A stretch of DNA of 64,000 nucleotides, taken from the NCBI RefSeq assembly GCF_017355955.1, contig NZ_JAFFID010000003.1:372001-436000 (forward strand), in the 5' to 3' direction. Source of the DNA: Sabulibacter ruber. Lineage in GTDB: Bacteria; Bacteroidota; Bacteroidia; Cytophagales; Hymenobacteraceae. Shown here one piece after another: positions 8,988 to 17,368 of the stretch. The translations under genes and the position numbers were made by a program. The notes under the pieces are model-generated. The model was given only the letters and a program-made list of their open reading frames with translations. It did no database searches and was not told the origin of the DNA. Each line of letters starts with the position of its first letter. Positions within the stretch are counted from its first letter, which is position 1.

Positions 8988-10769
8988 CTATTTGTATAAA
9001 GGGCCGTAGGTTTGGCAGGCGCGGTAATCAGAACCTTCTGGATCCATCCCGAAAGCGCTCCAGGCCGAGGGTCTGAAGATTCTCTCTTCTTCCACGTTGT
9101 GCATGCAAACTGGAATACGAAGCATAGAGGCCAGCGTGATGAGATCAGACCCAACATGGCCGTAGCTGATAGAACCATGGTTAGATCCCCAGTTTGCCAT
9201 CACCGAATAGACATCTCTGAACGCTCCTTCGCCGGTAGTTTTGGGCACAAACCAAGTGGTGGGCCAAGTTTTATCCGTGCGCTCGTCTAAGACTTGATGC
9301 ACATTCTCGGGGACATCAATCGTCCAACCTTCAGCAATCTGCAGCACTGGTCCAATTCCTTTGATCAGGTTGATCCGGCTCATGGTCACCGGCATGCCGC
9401 CCTTGGTCAAAAATTTAGAAGAGTATCCGCCGCCTCTGAAATAACCATTGTTGGCCGGATACCAGGTAGTGGCGTCTAAACAGGCTTGCGCCTCCTCTTC
9501 GCTGATATCCCAGAAAGGCTTCATGGCCGGTTTACCATCTATTGATTGCTGGCCGGTACCATCCAGGGTACAGGAACCGGAGTTGATCAAGTGGATGAAA
9601 CCATTGGCAGCCTGGTCGGTGGGTTTCCAGCCAGAAACTCTCTCCACCGCCTCAGGGCTCCAGTAAGTTCTCACATCCGCAAAAATCTGGGCGGTGTTGG
9701 TGAGCAGATGGCCAAACAGCATGGGAACCCCATTCAGGGAGTCGTTTTCGGTGGCAACCATGTAGGGTGCCCTGATTCCGTTCCAATCAAAGGAAGAATT
9801 CAGGATGGCCTCAGAGAAATCTCCATTGGGTAGGAAGTCCGTCCACTGGCGTTGTCCCTGGAAACCAGATACAATGGCGTTGTGGCCAAAGGCTTCTTCT
9901 CCAAAACCCATCTCGGCCAGCTTCTCATTGCCCATCATCAGGTCCCTGATGATCAAGGTCATCTTGACGACAAACTCCCAGTCTTTGTCTTTCTGCTCCC
10001 GGGAGCTTTGTTTCTCGTCAGGATTGTAGTCTTCGCCTTCTTTGCAGTTTTCCTTTGTCCAAGTTAATGCTCTGGCATACTCTTCCTGGTCAAAGATATT
10101 GTGCTCAATCCTTCTCAGTACCTCCGTGGAATCCACGTACTCATTACGCATGCCCAGGTAATTCTGGAAGAAATCGGCATCTACAATAGAGCCTGCAATG
10201 CCCATGGAAACCGAGCCAATGCTCAGGTAAGACTTTCCACGCATGAGCGACACGGCTAACCCGGCTTTTGCGAAACTCAGCAATTTTGATTTTACATCCT
10301 CGGGGATAAAAGGATCTCCCACATCCTGCACATCCTTGCCGTAGATCCCGAAGGCAGGTAAGCCTTTTTGGTTATGCCCTGCCAGCGCAGCAGCCAGGTA
10401 AACGGCCCCTGGTCTTTCGGTACCGTTAAAACCCCAAATGGCTTTTGGCAGATGCGGGTTCATATCAATGGTTTCTGTTCCGTAGCACCAGCACGGCGTT
10501 ACAGACAAAGACACCCCCACGTTTTCTCTTTCAAATTTCTTGGCGCAATCTGCTGCCTCTTTCACCCCACCAATAGTAGAATCGGCGATAACGCACTGCA
10601 CCGGGGTACCATCTGGGTATCTGAGTTCCTGCTCAAATAAGGCTGCCACGTTGCGGGCCATGTTCATGGTGGTGTCTTCCAATGACTCACGTACACCACC
10701 AAGTCTTCCATCTATGATAGGACGTATTCCAATTTTAGGATAATCTTCTGTAGTAATTTTCATATTCAA
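8988..10769 (-). CDS. fucI: L-fucose / D-arabinose isomerase
   Basis: This cytoplasmic Mn-dependent aldose-ketose isomerase has 593 residues (E. coli FucI has 591) and is alignable end to end: KIGIRPIIDGRLGGVRESLE, VTPCWCYGTETIDM, AIWGFNGTERPGAVYLAAAL, ATENDSLNG, FADVRTYWSPEA, NWGSNHGSISYGHVG, and the C-terminal end YRACQTYGPLYK. The metal-ligand positions Glu (ATEND), Asp (FADVR) and His (YGHVG) are retained. FucI enzymes convert L-fucose to L-fuculose and D-arabinose to D-ribulose. No fuculose-phosphate aldolase is present and the operon kinase is AraB-type, which favours D-arabinose as the physiological substrate (inference). It is the second gene of the operon, 39 bp after the DUF6786 gene. 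M1 or M3 could be the start. Confidence 0.96.
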   Translation of the reverse strand: MNMKITTEDYPKIGIRPIIDGRLGGVRESLEDTTMNMARNVAALFEQELRYPDGTPVQCVIADSTIGGVKEAADCAKKFERENVGVSLSVTPCWCYGTETIDMNPHLPKAIWGFNGTERPGAVYLAAALAGHNQKGLPAFGIYGKDVQDVGDPFIPEDVKSKLLSFAKAGLAVSLMRGKSYLSIGSVSMGIAGSIVDADFFQNYLGMRNEYVDSTEVLRRIEHNIFDQEEYARALTWTKENCKEGEDYNPDEKQSSREQKDKDWEFVVKMTLIIRDLMMGNEKLAEMGFGEEAFGHNAIVSGFQGQRQWTDFLPNGDFSEAILNSSFDWNGIRAPYMVATENDSLNGVPMLFGHLLTNTAQIFADVRTYWSPEAVERVSGWKPTDQAANGFIHLINSGSCTLDGTGQQSIDGKPAMKPFWDISEEEAQACLDATTWYPANNGYFRGGGYSSKFLTKGGMPVTMSRINLIKGIGPVLQIAEGWTIDVPENVHQVLDERTDKTWPTTWFVPKTTGEGAFRDVYSVMANWGSNHGSISYGHVGSDLITLASMLRIPVCMHNVEEERIFRPSAWSAFGMDPEGSDYRACQTYGPLYK

Positions 10770-10808
10770 TAAACCGAGAACGCGTGATAAGTCTACCTGA
10801 TAAAAATT

Positions 10809-12050
10809 TTACTTTTTGAAGGAGCCCTGAATAGTGGCTAGAGAAACTCCCAACACCTTCTGCGAGATGGCATCTAAGGCGGCTTTGTCTCCGGTGAAAT
10901 GGAAGACATTGTGCTGGTGAGTCAGGGTTTGGCCTGGTTTTAAGAAAGCTGCCGGCGAAACACTCTCAATTTCATAGAAAGGCCCCATCTGACTTCCGTC
11001 TTCCAAAGGGCCATCGTTGTAGGCATTGACCGCATCGCCTTTCAATGGGTCTTTTTCGGCGGTCCATTCCTGATTCAAGTAAGTACCCTTGTTTTCCACA
11101 TCAAAGGTGGTCACCGTAAGTACATTATTGGCAGGATCATAGCTACCCGCCACCGGTCTGGCCCTTTCTGGCGACAAACCTAATTTACCTCTTGATTTGC
11201 CATCGGCTTTGAAGTAAAGGATGCCCTTTTCATGCTTCACCCGATCAGCCGGAATCTGCCCGAAGTAATCTGTGGTAGCTACTTTACCAGTTGCCTTTTC
11301 ATTGTAAGGGACTACAATCACCGTCTCAGGCGAAGGATTAAACATATCCAGGATCCAGATACAAGGGGCACCGGTTTCTTTGGTCCAGGCATTCTGCCCG
11401 GTGTTAGTGATGGCATTCTGGGTTTTGTAACCAACTGCCTTTACGCTTTCATTTCCTTTTATCCCCAACAACCTGGCAATTTCGGCATCCGTTAAGATCT
11501 GAACATCCCGGTTGATTTTTATCTGTAAGGGCGAGCCGAGGTAATTGGTCAACGAGGTCTCTTTTTCTAGCGCCACCTTGGACTGGTCACTTGATACAAC
11601 TTTCCAGTTTTCTGTATCTACCGACGCAGGCGTCACCCAGTTTTCAAATACCATCTGAGTTTTAGGTTTAAAGAAAACCGAGAACTTACCGCCCTCCGGT
11701 CCTAACCAAAACCTGTTTTCCCCGCCATAGGCATTCATGTGCGGGTCCTTTTCAGCATCAAACGCTTTGTAATTTATCCACCCGAAGCTTCTTCCCTGCA
11801 AACCTTCAGCGGTGGAGGTAAACACCTTGCCCTGGTATTTTGCAGATACAATTACCTGACTTTCCCCGCTGCCATCTGTTAAAACAATCAGGCTGTCATC
11901 TTTGCTTTTCAGGAAGTTGATATCGTACCCAAAGCTACCGGAGGCAAATTGCTCTGCTTTTTCATTTGATGTGGATTCTTTTCCTGTGGTCTGACATGCC
12001 TGCATACTCATCGCGACTAGTATTGCTAATAAAGGATTACATTTTTTCAT
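10809..12050 (-). CDS. DUF6786-like lipoprotein, first gene of catabolic operon
   Basis: This is a 413-residue predicted lipoprotein; the lipobox MSMQAC follows a short signal starting MKKCNPLL. An ATG six codons upstream (12068) gives a poorer signal peptide, so 12050 is preferred. The mature part is soluble and beta-rich, with motifs GRSFGWINYKAF, NRFWLGPEGG, GAPCIWILDMFNPSP and FYEIESVSPAAFL. I match it to the DUF6786 family from memory; the fold recalls galactose-mutarotase-like sandwiches, which is only an impression. Because it heads the FucI-FucP-AraB operon it may act on the released sugar in the periplasm, for example as an anomer-converting enzyme or binding protein. The function is unproven. 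The operator at 12321-12332 lies 271 bp upstream. Confidence 0.7.
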   Translation of the reverse strand: MKKCNPLLAILVAMSMQACQTTGKESTSNEKAEQFASGSFGYDINFLKSKDDSLIVLTDGSGESQVIVSAKYQGKVFTSTAEGLQGRSFGWINYKAFDAEKDPHMNAYGGENRFWLGPEGGKFSVFFKPKTQMVFENWVTPASVDTENWKVVSSDQSKVALEKETSLTNYLGSPLQIKINRDVQILTDAEIARLLGIKGNESVKAVGYKTQNAITNTGQNAWTKETGAPCIWILDMFNPSPETVIVVPYNEKATGKVATTDYFGQIPADRVKHEKGILYFKADGKSRGKLGLSPERARPVAGSYDPANNVLTVTTFDVENKGTYLNQEWTAEKDPLKGDAVNAYNDGPLEDGSQMGPFYEIESVSPAAFLKPGQTLTHQHNVFHFTGDKAALDAISQKVLGVSLATIQGSFKK

Positions 12051-12374
12051 ATTTCTGGTATGGATCACATTTGATACTTGCGTTTAGACAAACCATCTTA
12101 GCCCAACTGGTCAACTGGCGGTTAATGGAATCAACATCCTCTGCTCGCTTTACACTTTGGCTTACCCAGGTTAAAATAACCGGTAGCCAAGTACCCCCAC
12201 CATCTCACATGCATTGAAGAAAAGCTTGCGTTATGACCCGTTTTGGTGGCTGCTTTAGCTACTTAACAGGTATGTTTCTTTCTGCTTAGGATATCAGACC
12301 ATCTCTGATGCGATGTCAAGTTAATCGATTAAATATTAAATCCAAAAAAAAGCGGGCTTAAAATTAAAAAAATT
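12051..12374. other. Promoter region of the catabolic operon
   Basis: This is a 324-bp gap between lacI and the DUF6786 gene. It contains the LacI-type operator at 12321-12332. No small gene is evident. Confidence 0.6.
12321..12332. promoter_or_regulatory. LacI-type operator upstream of catabolic operon
   Basis: TTAATCGATTAA is a perfect 12-bp palindrome, identical to the core at 4673-4684. It lies 43 bp past the lacI stop and 271 bp before the DUF6786 start. Confidence 0.78.
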
Positions 12375-13391
12375 CTAAGCACCACTAGACTTGCGGATAA
12401 TTAATTCCGGATCAAACTGAATCTGCCCAATTCTGCCGTTACTGCTCTCAATCTGGTCTAAGAGCAACTGAACAGCCCCTTTCCCGATTTCATATACCGG
12501 TTGTCTTACATAGGTAAGTGGGCAGTAGTAAAAATCAAAAGCCTCGCCTTCGTCAAAGCTGACAATGGCCAAATCATCCGGAACCTTCAGCTTTAGCTTA
12601 TCAATGTATTTCAACCCATTGATGGCTAAGGTATTGGTTGCAAAAAACAGGGCATCTATTGGCTCACCGTTGGAAAGCATGCCGTCAATTGCGTTTTTAA
12701 CCCCGTTTTTGATATCCCCGTATTTTACTTCTTTTAACCAGTTTTTGCTCATGGTTAACCCAACATCAAGAAGGGCTTCCTGATAACCTCTTTTTCTTTC
12801 CTGCATGTGGTACAGGTTGGTTTTATAGGCCAGCATCCCAATGCGTCTTCTTCCCATTCTAGCCAGATGCATTACGGCCTCATAAGCTGCCCTGTGATTA
12901 TCCAAAGCCACAAAACTGGAGGGGATCTCCGGGAAATAGCGGTCAATAAGCACAAAGGGCACTTTTTGCTCCTTTAAATATAAAATCTGCTCCTCAGAAG
13001 ATTCAGAAGGGACAATGATTACCCCATCTACCTGGCGGTTCAGCAATACGTTGATCAGGTCCCAGGAACGCTCAGGCTTTTCGTCTGAACTACCAAAAAT
13101 CACTGTATACCCGTGTTCTTTTGCTTCATCTTCTATCACTCTCGCAATGGATGAAAAGAAAGGGTTGGAAACATCTGCCAGAATCAGGCCCAAGGTGTTT
13201 GTTCTGCCCATCTTCAGGCTTTTGGCAATCTGGTTGGGCTGGTAATTAAGCTCCTTTGCGGCCGCTCTTATTTTGGCTGCCATTTCATCGCTCACTTTTC
13301 CTTCCTTGCCCTTGTTAAGCGCATAGGAGACAGCAGCTGTAGACACCCCCACTTTCTGCGCAATATCCTTCAAAGAGACTTTGTTCCTCAT
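12375..13391 (-). CDS. LacI-family transcriptional regulator
   Basis: This DNA-binding repressor has 338 residues. An N-terminal LacI helix-turn-helix (about 4-24: VSLKDIAQKVGVSTAAVSYA) is followed by the hinge segment NYQPNQIAKSLKMGRTNTLG and a periplasmic-binding-protein-like effector domain (about 65-330; LILADVSNPFF, DGVIIVPSE, FDEGEAFDFYY, TYVRQPVYEIGK). It sits at the centre of PUL 1. A palindrome 80 bp upstream of its own start suggests autoregulation, and matching sites lie before four other transcription units. The effector is probably the pathway sugar or an intermediate (inference). Family assignment is very secure. Confidence 0.95.
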   Translation of the reverse strand: MRNKVSLKDIAQKVGVSTAAVSYALNKGKEGKVSDEMAAKIRAAAKELNYQPNQIAKSLKMGRTNTLGLILADVSNPFFSSIARVIEDEAKEHGYTVIFGSSDEKPERSWDLINVLLNRQVDGVIIVPSESSEEQILYLKEQKVPFVLIDRYFPEIPSSFVALDNHRAAYEAVMHLARMGRRRIGMLAYKTNLYHMQERKRGYQEALLDVGLTMSKNWLKEVKYGDIKNGVKNAIDGMLSNGEPIDALFFATNTLAINGLKYIDKLKLKVPDDLAIVSFDEGEAFDFYYCPLTYVRQPVYEIGKGAVQLLLDQIESSNGRIGQIQFDPELIIRKSSGA

Positions 13392-13470
13392 AACCTAAAT
13401 CAAAAGCATTGGTGGGTGTAAACACATAATATGTTAACTTCTACGATACTTTTCACAAGTATATAAATAG

Positions 13471-13482
13471 TTAATCGTTTAA
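13471..13482. promoter_or_regulatory. LacI-type operator upstream of lacI
   Basis: TTAATCGTTTAA differs by one base from the perfect palindrome and keeps the central CG. It lies 80 bp before the lacI start, consistent with autoregulation. Confidence 0.7.
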
Positions 13483-13607
13483 AATACGATTATTTATTTT
13501 TTCTTTTTCCTCATGGTTAAGGCAAAAGTACAAGTAGCTAGAACCCTTGACGTTACGAAAGCAGCAAATTGGTTTATATCCTGACTTTATAAGAATTGCA
13601 TTTTCTG

Positions 13608-13687
13608 TTTAAGCACTTGATGATAACACCACTGCAAGGACCTTTCTTTTCATTTTACACCTTCTTTCCAGAAATTAGACTTAAAAC
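13608..13687. repeat. Possible expanded copy of the 36-bp repeat
   Basis: The left arm GTTTAAG (stem TTTCTGTTTAAG) and right arm CTTAAAAC (stem CTTAAAACAGAAA) are separated by about 65 bp. The right side reads CCAGAAATTAGACTTAAAAC, close to the right half of copy 2. This may be a 36-bp copy with a central insertion or decay. Confidence 0.4.
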
Positions 13688-13831
13688 AGAAAGTTTTCAG
13701 AACTAAACAGACGGATTGGTAAAAGCATAGGATAGTAATTCCCATAAATAGGTCAGGCAATTCCCTGTATCCTATTAAACCATTGACTCTGCTTAGATTT
13801 AAACACTGCTCTCCTGCCTTCTGTAAGGCAC

Positions 13832-14800
13832 TTACTTGATCTGAGGCCATCCACTCTTATACCGGATCGGCTTTATCAACATTACCCTACCCGCATTCAT
13901 ATCTACTTTACCGTCTTTCTGGATTTTTATAGCATGATAGGCTATATGACGCTTCCCATTTTTGTCTTTGAAAATGGAATTATGCCCGGGGGCAAGCTAG
14001 GAATCATCTTTCTCTAAGATGACGCTGGTGCCGTTCTTCCTTTCTTCCCCCAACCTGGTGAAAGGGCCAAAAGGATCTTCTGAGCGGGCAACCAATACCG
14101 CGTAACTGGCCTTTTCGCCGCAACAGTTATCTCCCGAATAGTAGAGGTAATATTTTCCTTTATAGTAATCTACCCATGCTCCTTCAACCAATTGGTCATA
14201 CTTCTTTTCTTGTCTTGGTAGGATAACCGGTTTGGGACTTGTCCCATTTTTGAAAGACTTCCAATCTGAAGAGAGCTCCTGCACTTTGATAGGTTCATGC
14301 CCTGATCCCCAATACAAAAGCTTCTTGCCGGTTTTAGGGTCAATGAAAGCCATCGGGTCAATGTTGATGAAGGTGTCTCCGCACAACAGAGGGTTTCCCA
14401 TGTCAACAAAAGGGCCAAGCGGGTTGTCTGAAAAGGCTACTCCCATGCATTTCCCCACGTTTTGATCATTGGACTCACCGGAGTAGAACAGCACGTACTG
14501 CTTTAAGCTATCATCATAAAGTACATGGGGCGCCCAGAAATCTGTAGCGGCCCAGGTAGGTTTATTGGGAAGTGCATCGCCTTCAATTTTCCAGTTCTGC
14601 AAGTCTTTGGAAGAAGCCACCTGGATATTCAACGTTTTGCCCTCTACATCGCTGTTAGTGGCATAGGCATAGTAGGTGTCTCCTACCCTTACCACTGTAG
14701 GATCGGGGAAATCCTGGTCAATCACCGGGTTCATGGTCTTCTGAGCCCAACCACTAAGGGATACAATTGAAAAGAGAATGGCCATTAACTTACTTTTCAT
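13832..14800 (-). pseudogene. GH43-family hydrolase interrupted by an in-frame TAG
   Basis: The first 267 codons encode a signal peptide (MKSKLMAILFSIVSLSGWAQ) and a five-bladed GH43 domain. The three acidic residues are visible: Asp in FPDPTVV, Asp in NIDPMAF, Glu in LVEGAWV. A TAG at 13997-13999 stops translation, yet the same frame continues for 54 codons (LAPGHNSIFKDKNG, HIAYHAIKIQKDGKV) to a TAA at 13832. GH43 proteins normally have a residue such as Trp before APGH, so one TGG-to-TAG change explains the break. The 267-residue product would lack the last blade strands. No operator is evident upstream. Without the stop this would be an exo-acting arabinofuranosidase, xylosidase or galactofuranosidase of PUL 1. 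Confidence 0.85.
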
Positions 14801-14906
14801 GGTTTTACCTTAGTTATTGTCACAGAATGCAATACAAATCTCCCAACGGCTACTGCAAACCACATTAACCAGGAATAAGGAGAATTGTACTACTCCCCTT
14901 ACTCCT

Positions 14907-14942
14907 GATTTGAGGCTATTTTAGCAAAAACACCTTTAAAAT
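14907..14942. repeat. 36-bp inverted repeat, copy 3
   Basis: The copy begins GATTTGAGGCTATTTT and ends CACCTTTAAAAT. It lies 50 bp after the stop of the GH172 gene at 14993-16159. A second imperfect hairpin (14870-14906) abuts it. Confidence 0.65.
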
Positions 14943-14992
14943 GCACTTTCACTTCAGCACTCTTGGTTAGAAATAGCAGTGCTTGAAAGGAA

Positions 14993-16159
14993 TCAATTTC
15001 CCCAAAGTTGCGCCCCGTTGCCTTTGCTTTTCCGCCACTCGTTCCGCCATTTGTGCATCTCCACTGGGCCAATGAACGGCAGGAATTTTCTGGCTTCTTT
15101 GTTTGGAATGGCGGGAATTCTTGCTGCCTCACTCTGGTACCAATACGCAACACTGGCCAGATCCAAGGTAAGGACATTGTTGTGCCCGTGTTCAATGGTA
15201 AACCTTAGCGACTTATCAAAATAGACTGGATCAGATATGTGGAACCGGTAAACATGGGTACGTCCTAACCAACCTACATCATTGTTCACCCTGGCATACC
15301 CGTAGTAAGGATGTGCGTAAACATCTTTAGGGCACCAGGCAGTGTTGAAGTAGTCTTCGGTACCCGTTCCGTTGATAGTGGGCTGAGTTGCTCCATCAAT
15401 AAAGATCATATCATCGCCTTCGCCATACCACATTGGGGTTGGAGAGTGAACGTAGTAGTTTACCCCCACAAAATGACCTTTCCCTTTGATGTCTGCAATA
15501 AGGTAGTTGTCTTTGCCAGAGGTATTGTTGCCCTGTGGACCCAATGCAGCCCATTCGTTCTCTCCTTCTGCCGGTGCCTCGGTCAATTCTTTGTTGTACC
15601 AGGCATGGAACCGGCCGGTGTTTTTAGGAAGGCTGGGCATCTCTACATAATCCACGAAATAGTAGAAGGCCTCAATGTTCCTTCCGGTCTGGTTTTCTAT
15701 CTCAATCCGGGCTCCTTTGGCAAAGGGCATAGAAAAGTAACTCACCAGTCCACTTCCATCTACCGGACCCGCTGCCAGGGGCAGAGAAGCATAGTTATAG
15801 GACTCGTTCCAACCCTGGCCAAAAAACGGACCTATAGGTGACTCCACCGATGGATAGTCATTTCCATCCCAGTACATTCTAAGGATGATATCGTTGCGGT
15901 TTAAGTGATCTGGTCCGGGCGCGATGGTGATCCAGATATGATTGATAATACCAGCCCCTTTTACATCAAACAGCGTGCGTTTCTGTCCGTCAGGAATATT
16001 CTCAAAACGGTCATTGTTACCTCCGGTCCGGTCATGGCTGCTTACCCTTCTGGACTTCACATCTTGCTTAATCTGTGACAAACCCATCAACTCCTGGGCA
16101 TTGCTATTTTCTACCAGCAATAGGAAGGCAGCAAATAGAAGTAGAATTTTATGCTTCAT
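14993..16159 (-). CDS. GH172 (DUF2961) glycoside hydrolase, core form
   Basis: This secreted enzyme has 388 residues, close to the family core length, with a Sec signal ending near NSNAQ. Family signatures are VSSHDRTGGNNDRFEN, GAGIINHIWITI, YASLPLAAGP, GEGDDMIFIDG, and NGTGTEDYFNTAWCP. It belongs to the D-furanoside-acting GH172 family. It is the second GH172 in PUL 1, distantly related to the one at 2659-4647 and lacking that protein's extra C-terminal module, which suggests different linkages. It precedes the broken GH43 gene on the same strand by about 190 bp and may share its transcript. No LacI-type palindrome was seen in the 140 bp before its start, so its promoter is unclear. Confidence 0.9.
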   Translation of the reverse strand: MKHKILLLFAAFLLLVENSNAQELMGLSQIKQDVKSRRVSSHDRTGGNNDRFENIPDGQKRTLFDVKGAGIINHIWITIAPGPDHLNRNDIILRMYWDGNDYPSVESPIGPFFGQGWNESYNYASLPLAAGPVDGSGLVSYFSMPFAKGARIEIENQTGRNIEAFYYFVDYVEMPSLPKNTGRFHAWYNKELTEAPAEGENEWAALGPQGNNTSGKDNYLIADIKGKGHFVGVNYYVHSPTPMWYGEGDDMIFIDGATQPTINGTGTEDYFNTAWCPKDVYAHPYYGYARVNNDVGWLGRTHVYRFHISDPVYFDKSLRFTIEHGHNNVLTLDLASVAYWYQSEAARIPAIPNKEARKFLPFIGPVEMHKWRNEWRKSKGNGAQLWGN

Positions 16160-16299
16160 GATAAATGATGTGATTATGAATAATTGTAAGAAAGCAAGCG
16201 TGATACAGCATTGGCATAGAGCTACTTGGCCTTACCAGTACCGGGAAGAATCATTCAAGCGAAAAGATTGTTCAGTGAAGCTTAGGCGAAGCCCCCACC

Positions 16300-16638
16300 T
16301 TAACAGCAGCCTTCGGGCCCACAACTTTCTTCCTTGATTTTCTGGACCAATAACCCTACTTCCAGTTCCTCTTTAGTGGCGGCACGTACCTCCTCCACAA
16401 CCAGTTCCAGGGTAAAACTGTCATCCAGGTCTTGATAGCCATCCTCTTGGCAAATAGACACATTTCTGGTGTCCCCGGCTCTTAAGCCAATCAGGTTGGC
16501 TTCCAAGGCAGGCAGTATGTTCCCGAAACCATGGATGTACTGAATAGGCTCACCACTCATAGTGTCTTCTAGGACTTCACCTTTACTGTTCTTCATTAGG
16601 TACCGTAATGAAACTACCGTCTTGAAAGCTACCTGCAT
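16300..16638 (-). CDS. SlyD-like FKBP peptidyl-prolyl isomerase with Cys-rich tail
   Basis: This small cytoplasmic protein has 112 residues. The start at 16638 is preferred because a longer reading frame would run into the aquaporin gene. It carries the FKBP/SlyD core (GEVLEDT; YIHGFGNILPALEANLIGLR; AGDTRNVSI) and ends in CGPEGCC, a short metal-binding-type tail in the manner of SlyD's longer one. SlyD proteins catalyse prolyl isomerisation and chaperone metal insertion, notably nickel. Its neighbours upstream are an aquaporin (37 bp) and a COG0523 GTPase with a CxCC motif, so the three probably form an operon linked to metal handling. The metal is unknown. Confidence 0.8.
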   Translation of the reverse strand: MQVAFKTVVSLRYLMKNSKGEVLEDTMSGEPIQYIHGFGNILPALEANLIGLRAGDTRNVSICQEDGYQDLDDSFTLELVVEEVRAATKEELEVGLLVQKIKEESCGPEGCC

Positions 16639-16675
16639 GTTGTAAAGAAATTGACACTTTGTTGTTGTTAATACT

Positions 16676-17350
16676 TTAGGCCTGTAATGCTGTTTTAAAT
16701 CTTGAACCAACAAGTTTCCATAAAAGCACTGCACCTACTGCCCCCAGGGTAGTGGGCACCAGGTAAATCCACAGATGCTCCATATGACCAGAGACCAGGG
16801 CAGGGCCAAAAGAGCGGGCTGGGTTCATAGAAGCCCCAGTTAAGGGACCTGCCAACAGAGCTTCTAAGGCTATCACCAGACCTATTATAAAGCTATTTGC
16901 GAGAAGGCTGCTTTCCCGTTTTTCGGCTACTTTCAGTATTACAGCCATTAACAGGAAAGTCAAAAAGAACTCCAAAGCAATGGTTTGCATAGGGCTAATG
17001 GAGGGCTGAGTTACTCCTAGTGACGGATTCAAGGGGAATAAAAGCCTCAAACTCAGGCTGGCCGATAACGCACCCAGAAACTGGCTTGCAGCATATAACA
17101 GGAATTGCCTGGCTGGTAAACTTCCGCTTATAAAGAAAGCACAACTTACTGCAGGGTTAAGATGCGCCCCGGAGGCCTTTGAGAAAACCAGGATCATGCC
17201 CATCACAATGGCTCCAAAGGTAATTGAAACCCCAGCATGGGTTATCATTCCGTTTGACTCCTGGTTCACAATGATGGCCCCGGTACCAACAAATACCAGT
17301 GCAAAAGTACCCACATACTCTGCCAGCCATTTCCTGTAGTTCACTCGCAT
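16676..17350 (-). CDS. Aquaporin / MIP-family channel
   Basis: This six-helix membrane channel has 224 residues and two NPA boxes: HLNPAVS (about residue 63) and SMNPARSFGP (about 178). The Arg after the second NPA is the selectivity-filter arginine. Gly/Ala-rich helix contacts (GALSASLSL, GAVGAVLLWK) are typical. MIP channels pass water, glycerol or small neutral solutes, including undissociated metalloids. It lies 18 bp after the COG0523 GTPase gene and 37 bp before the SlyD-like gene, with a bare spacing that implies one transcript. The substrate cannot be told from sequence alone. Confidence 0.93.
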   Translation of the reverse strand: MRVNYRKWLAEYVGTFALVFVGTGAIIVNQESNGMITHAGVSITFGAIVMGMILVFSKASGAHLNPAVSCAFFISGSLPARQFLLYAASQFLGALSASLSLRLLFPLNPSLGVTQPSISPMQTIALEFFLTFLLMAVILKVAEKRESSLLANSFIIGLVIALEALLAGPLTGASMNPARSFGPALVSGHMEHLWIYLVPTTLGAVGAVLLWKLVGSRFKTALQA

Positions 17351-17368
17351 ACCTCCAGGTCAAAAAAG

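Larger units (their letters stand above)
13392..13831. other. Intergenic region between lacI and the GH43 pseudogene
   Basis: This 440-bp stretch holds the lacI promoter and operator and a long inverted repeat at 13608-13687. No gene was recognised; a short minus-strand reading frame near 13650-13850 mostly overlaps the end of the broken GH43 gene. Confidence 0.55.

Noticed and set aside
5731..12050. L-fucose catabolic operon
   Set aside because: FucI and FucP would fit, but the kinase aligns with AraB rather than FucK, and no fuculose-phosphate aldolase is present. L-fucose remains possible only if fucA/fucK lie elsewhere.
13997..14800. Annotating the GH43 gene as complete
   Set aside because: The 267-residue frame lacks the closing blade, and conserved in-frame codons continue past the TAG, so it is called a pseudogene.
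16300..16734. SlyD-like gene with the longer N-terminus
   Set aside because: The first 32 codons overlap the aquaporin gene and read as non-FKBP sequence. The ATG at 16638 gives a standard FKBP start.
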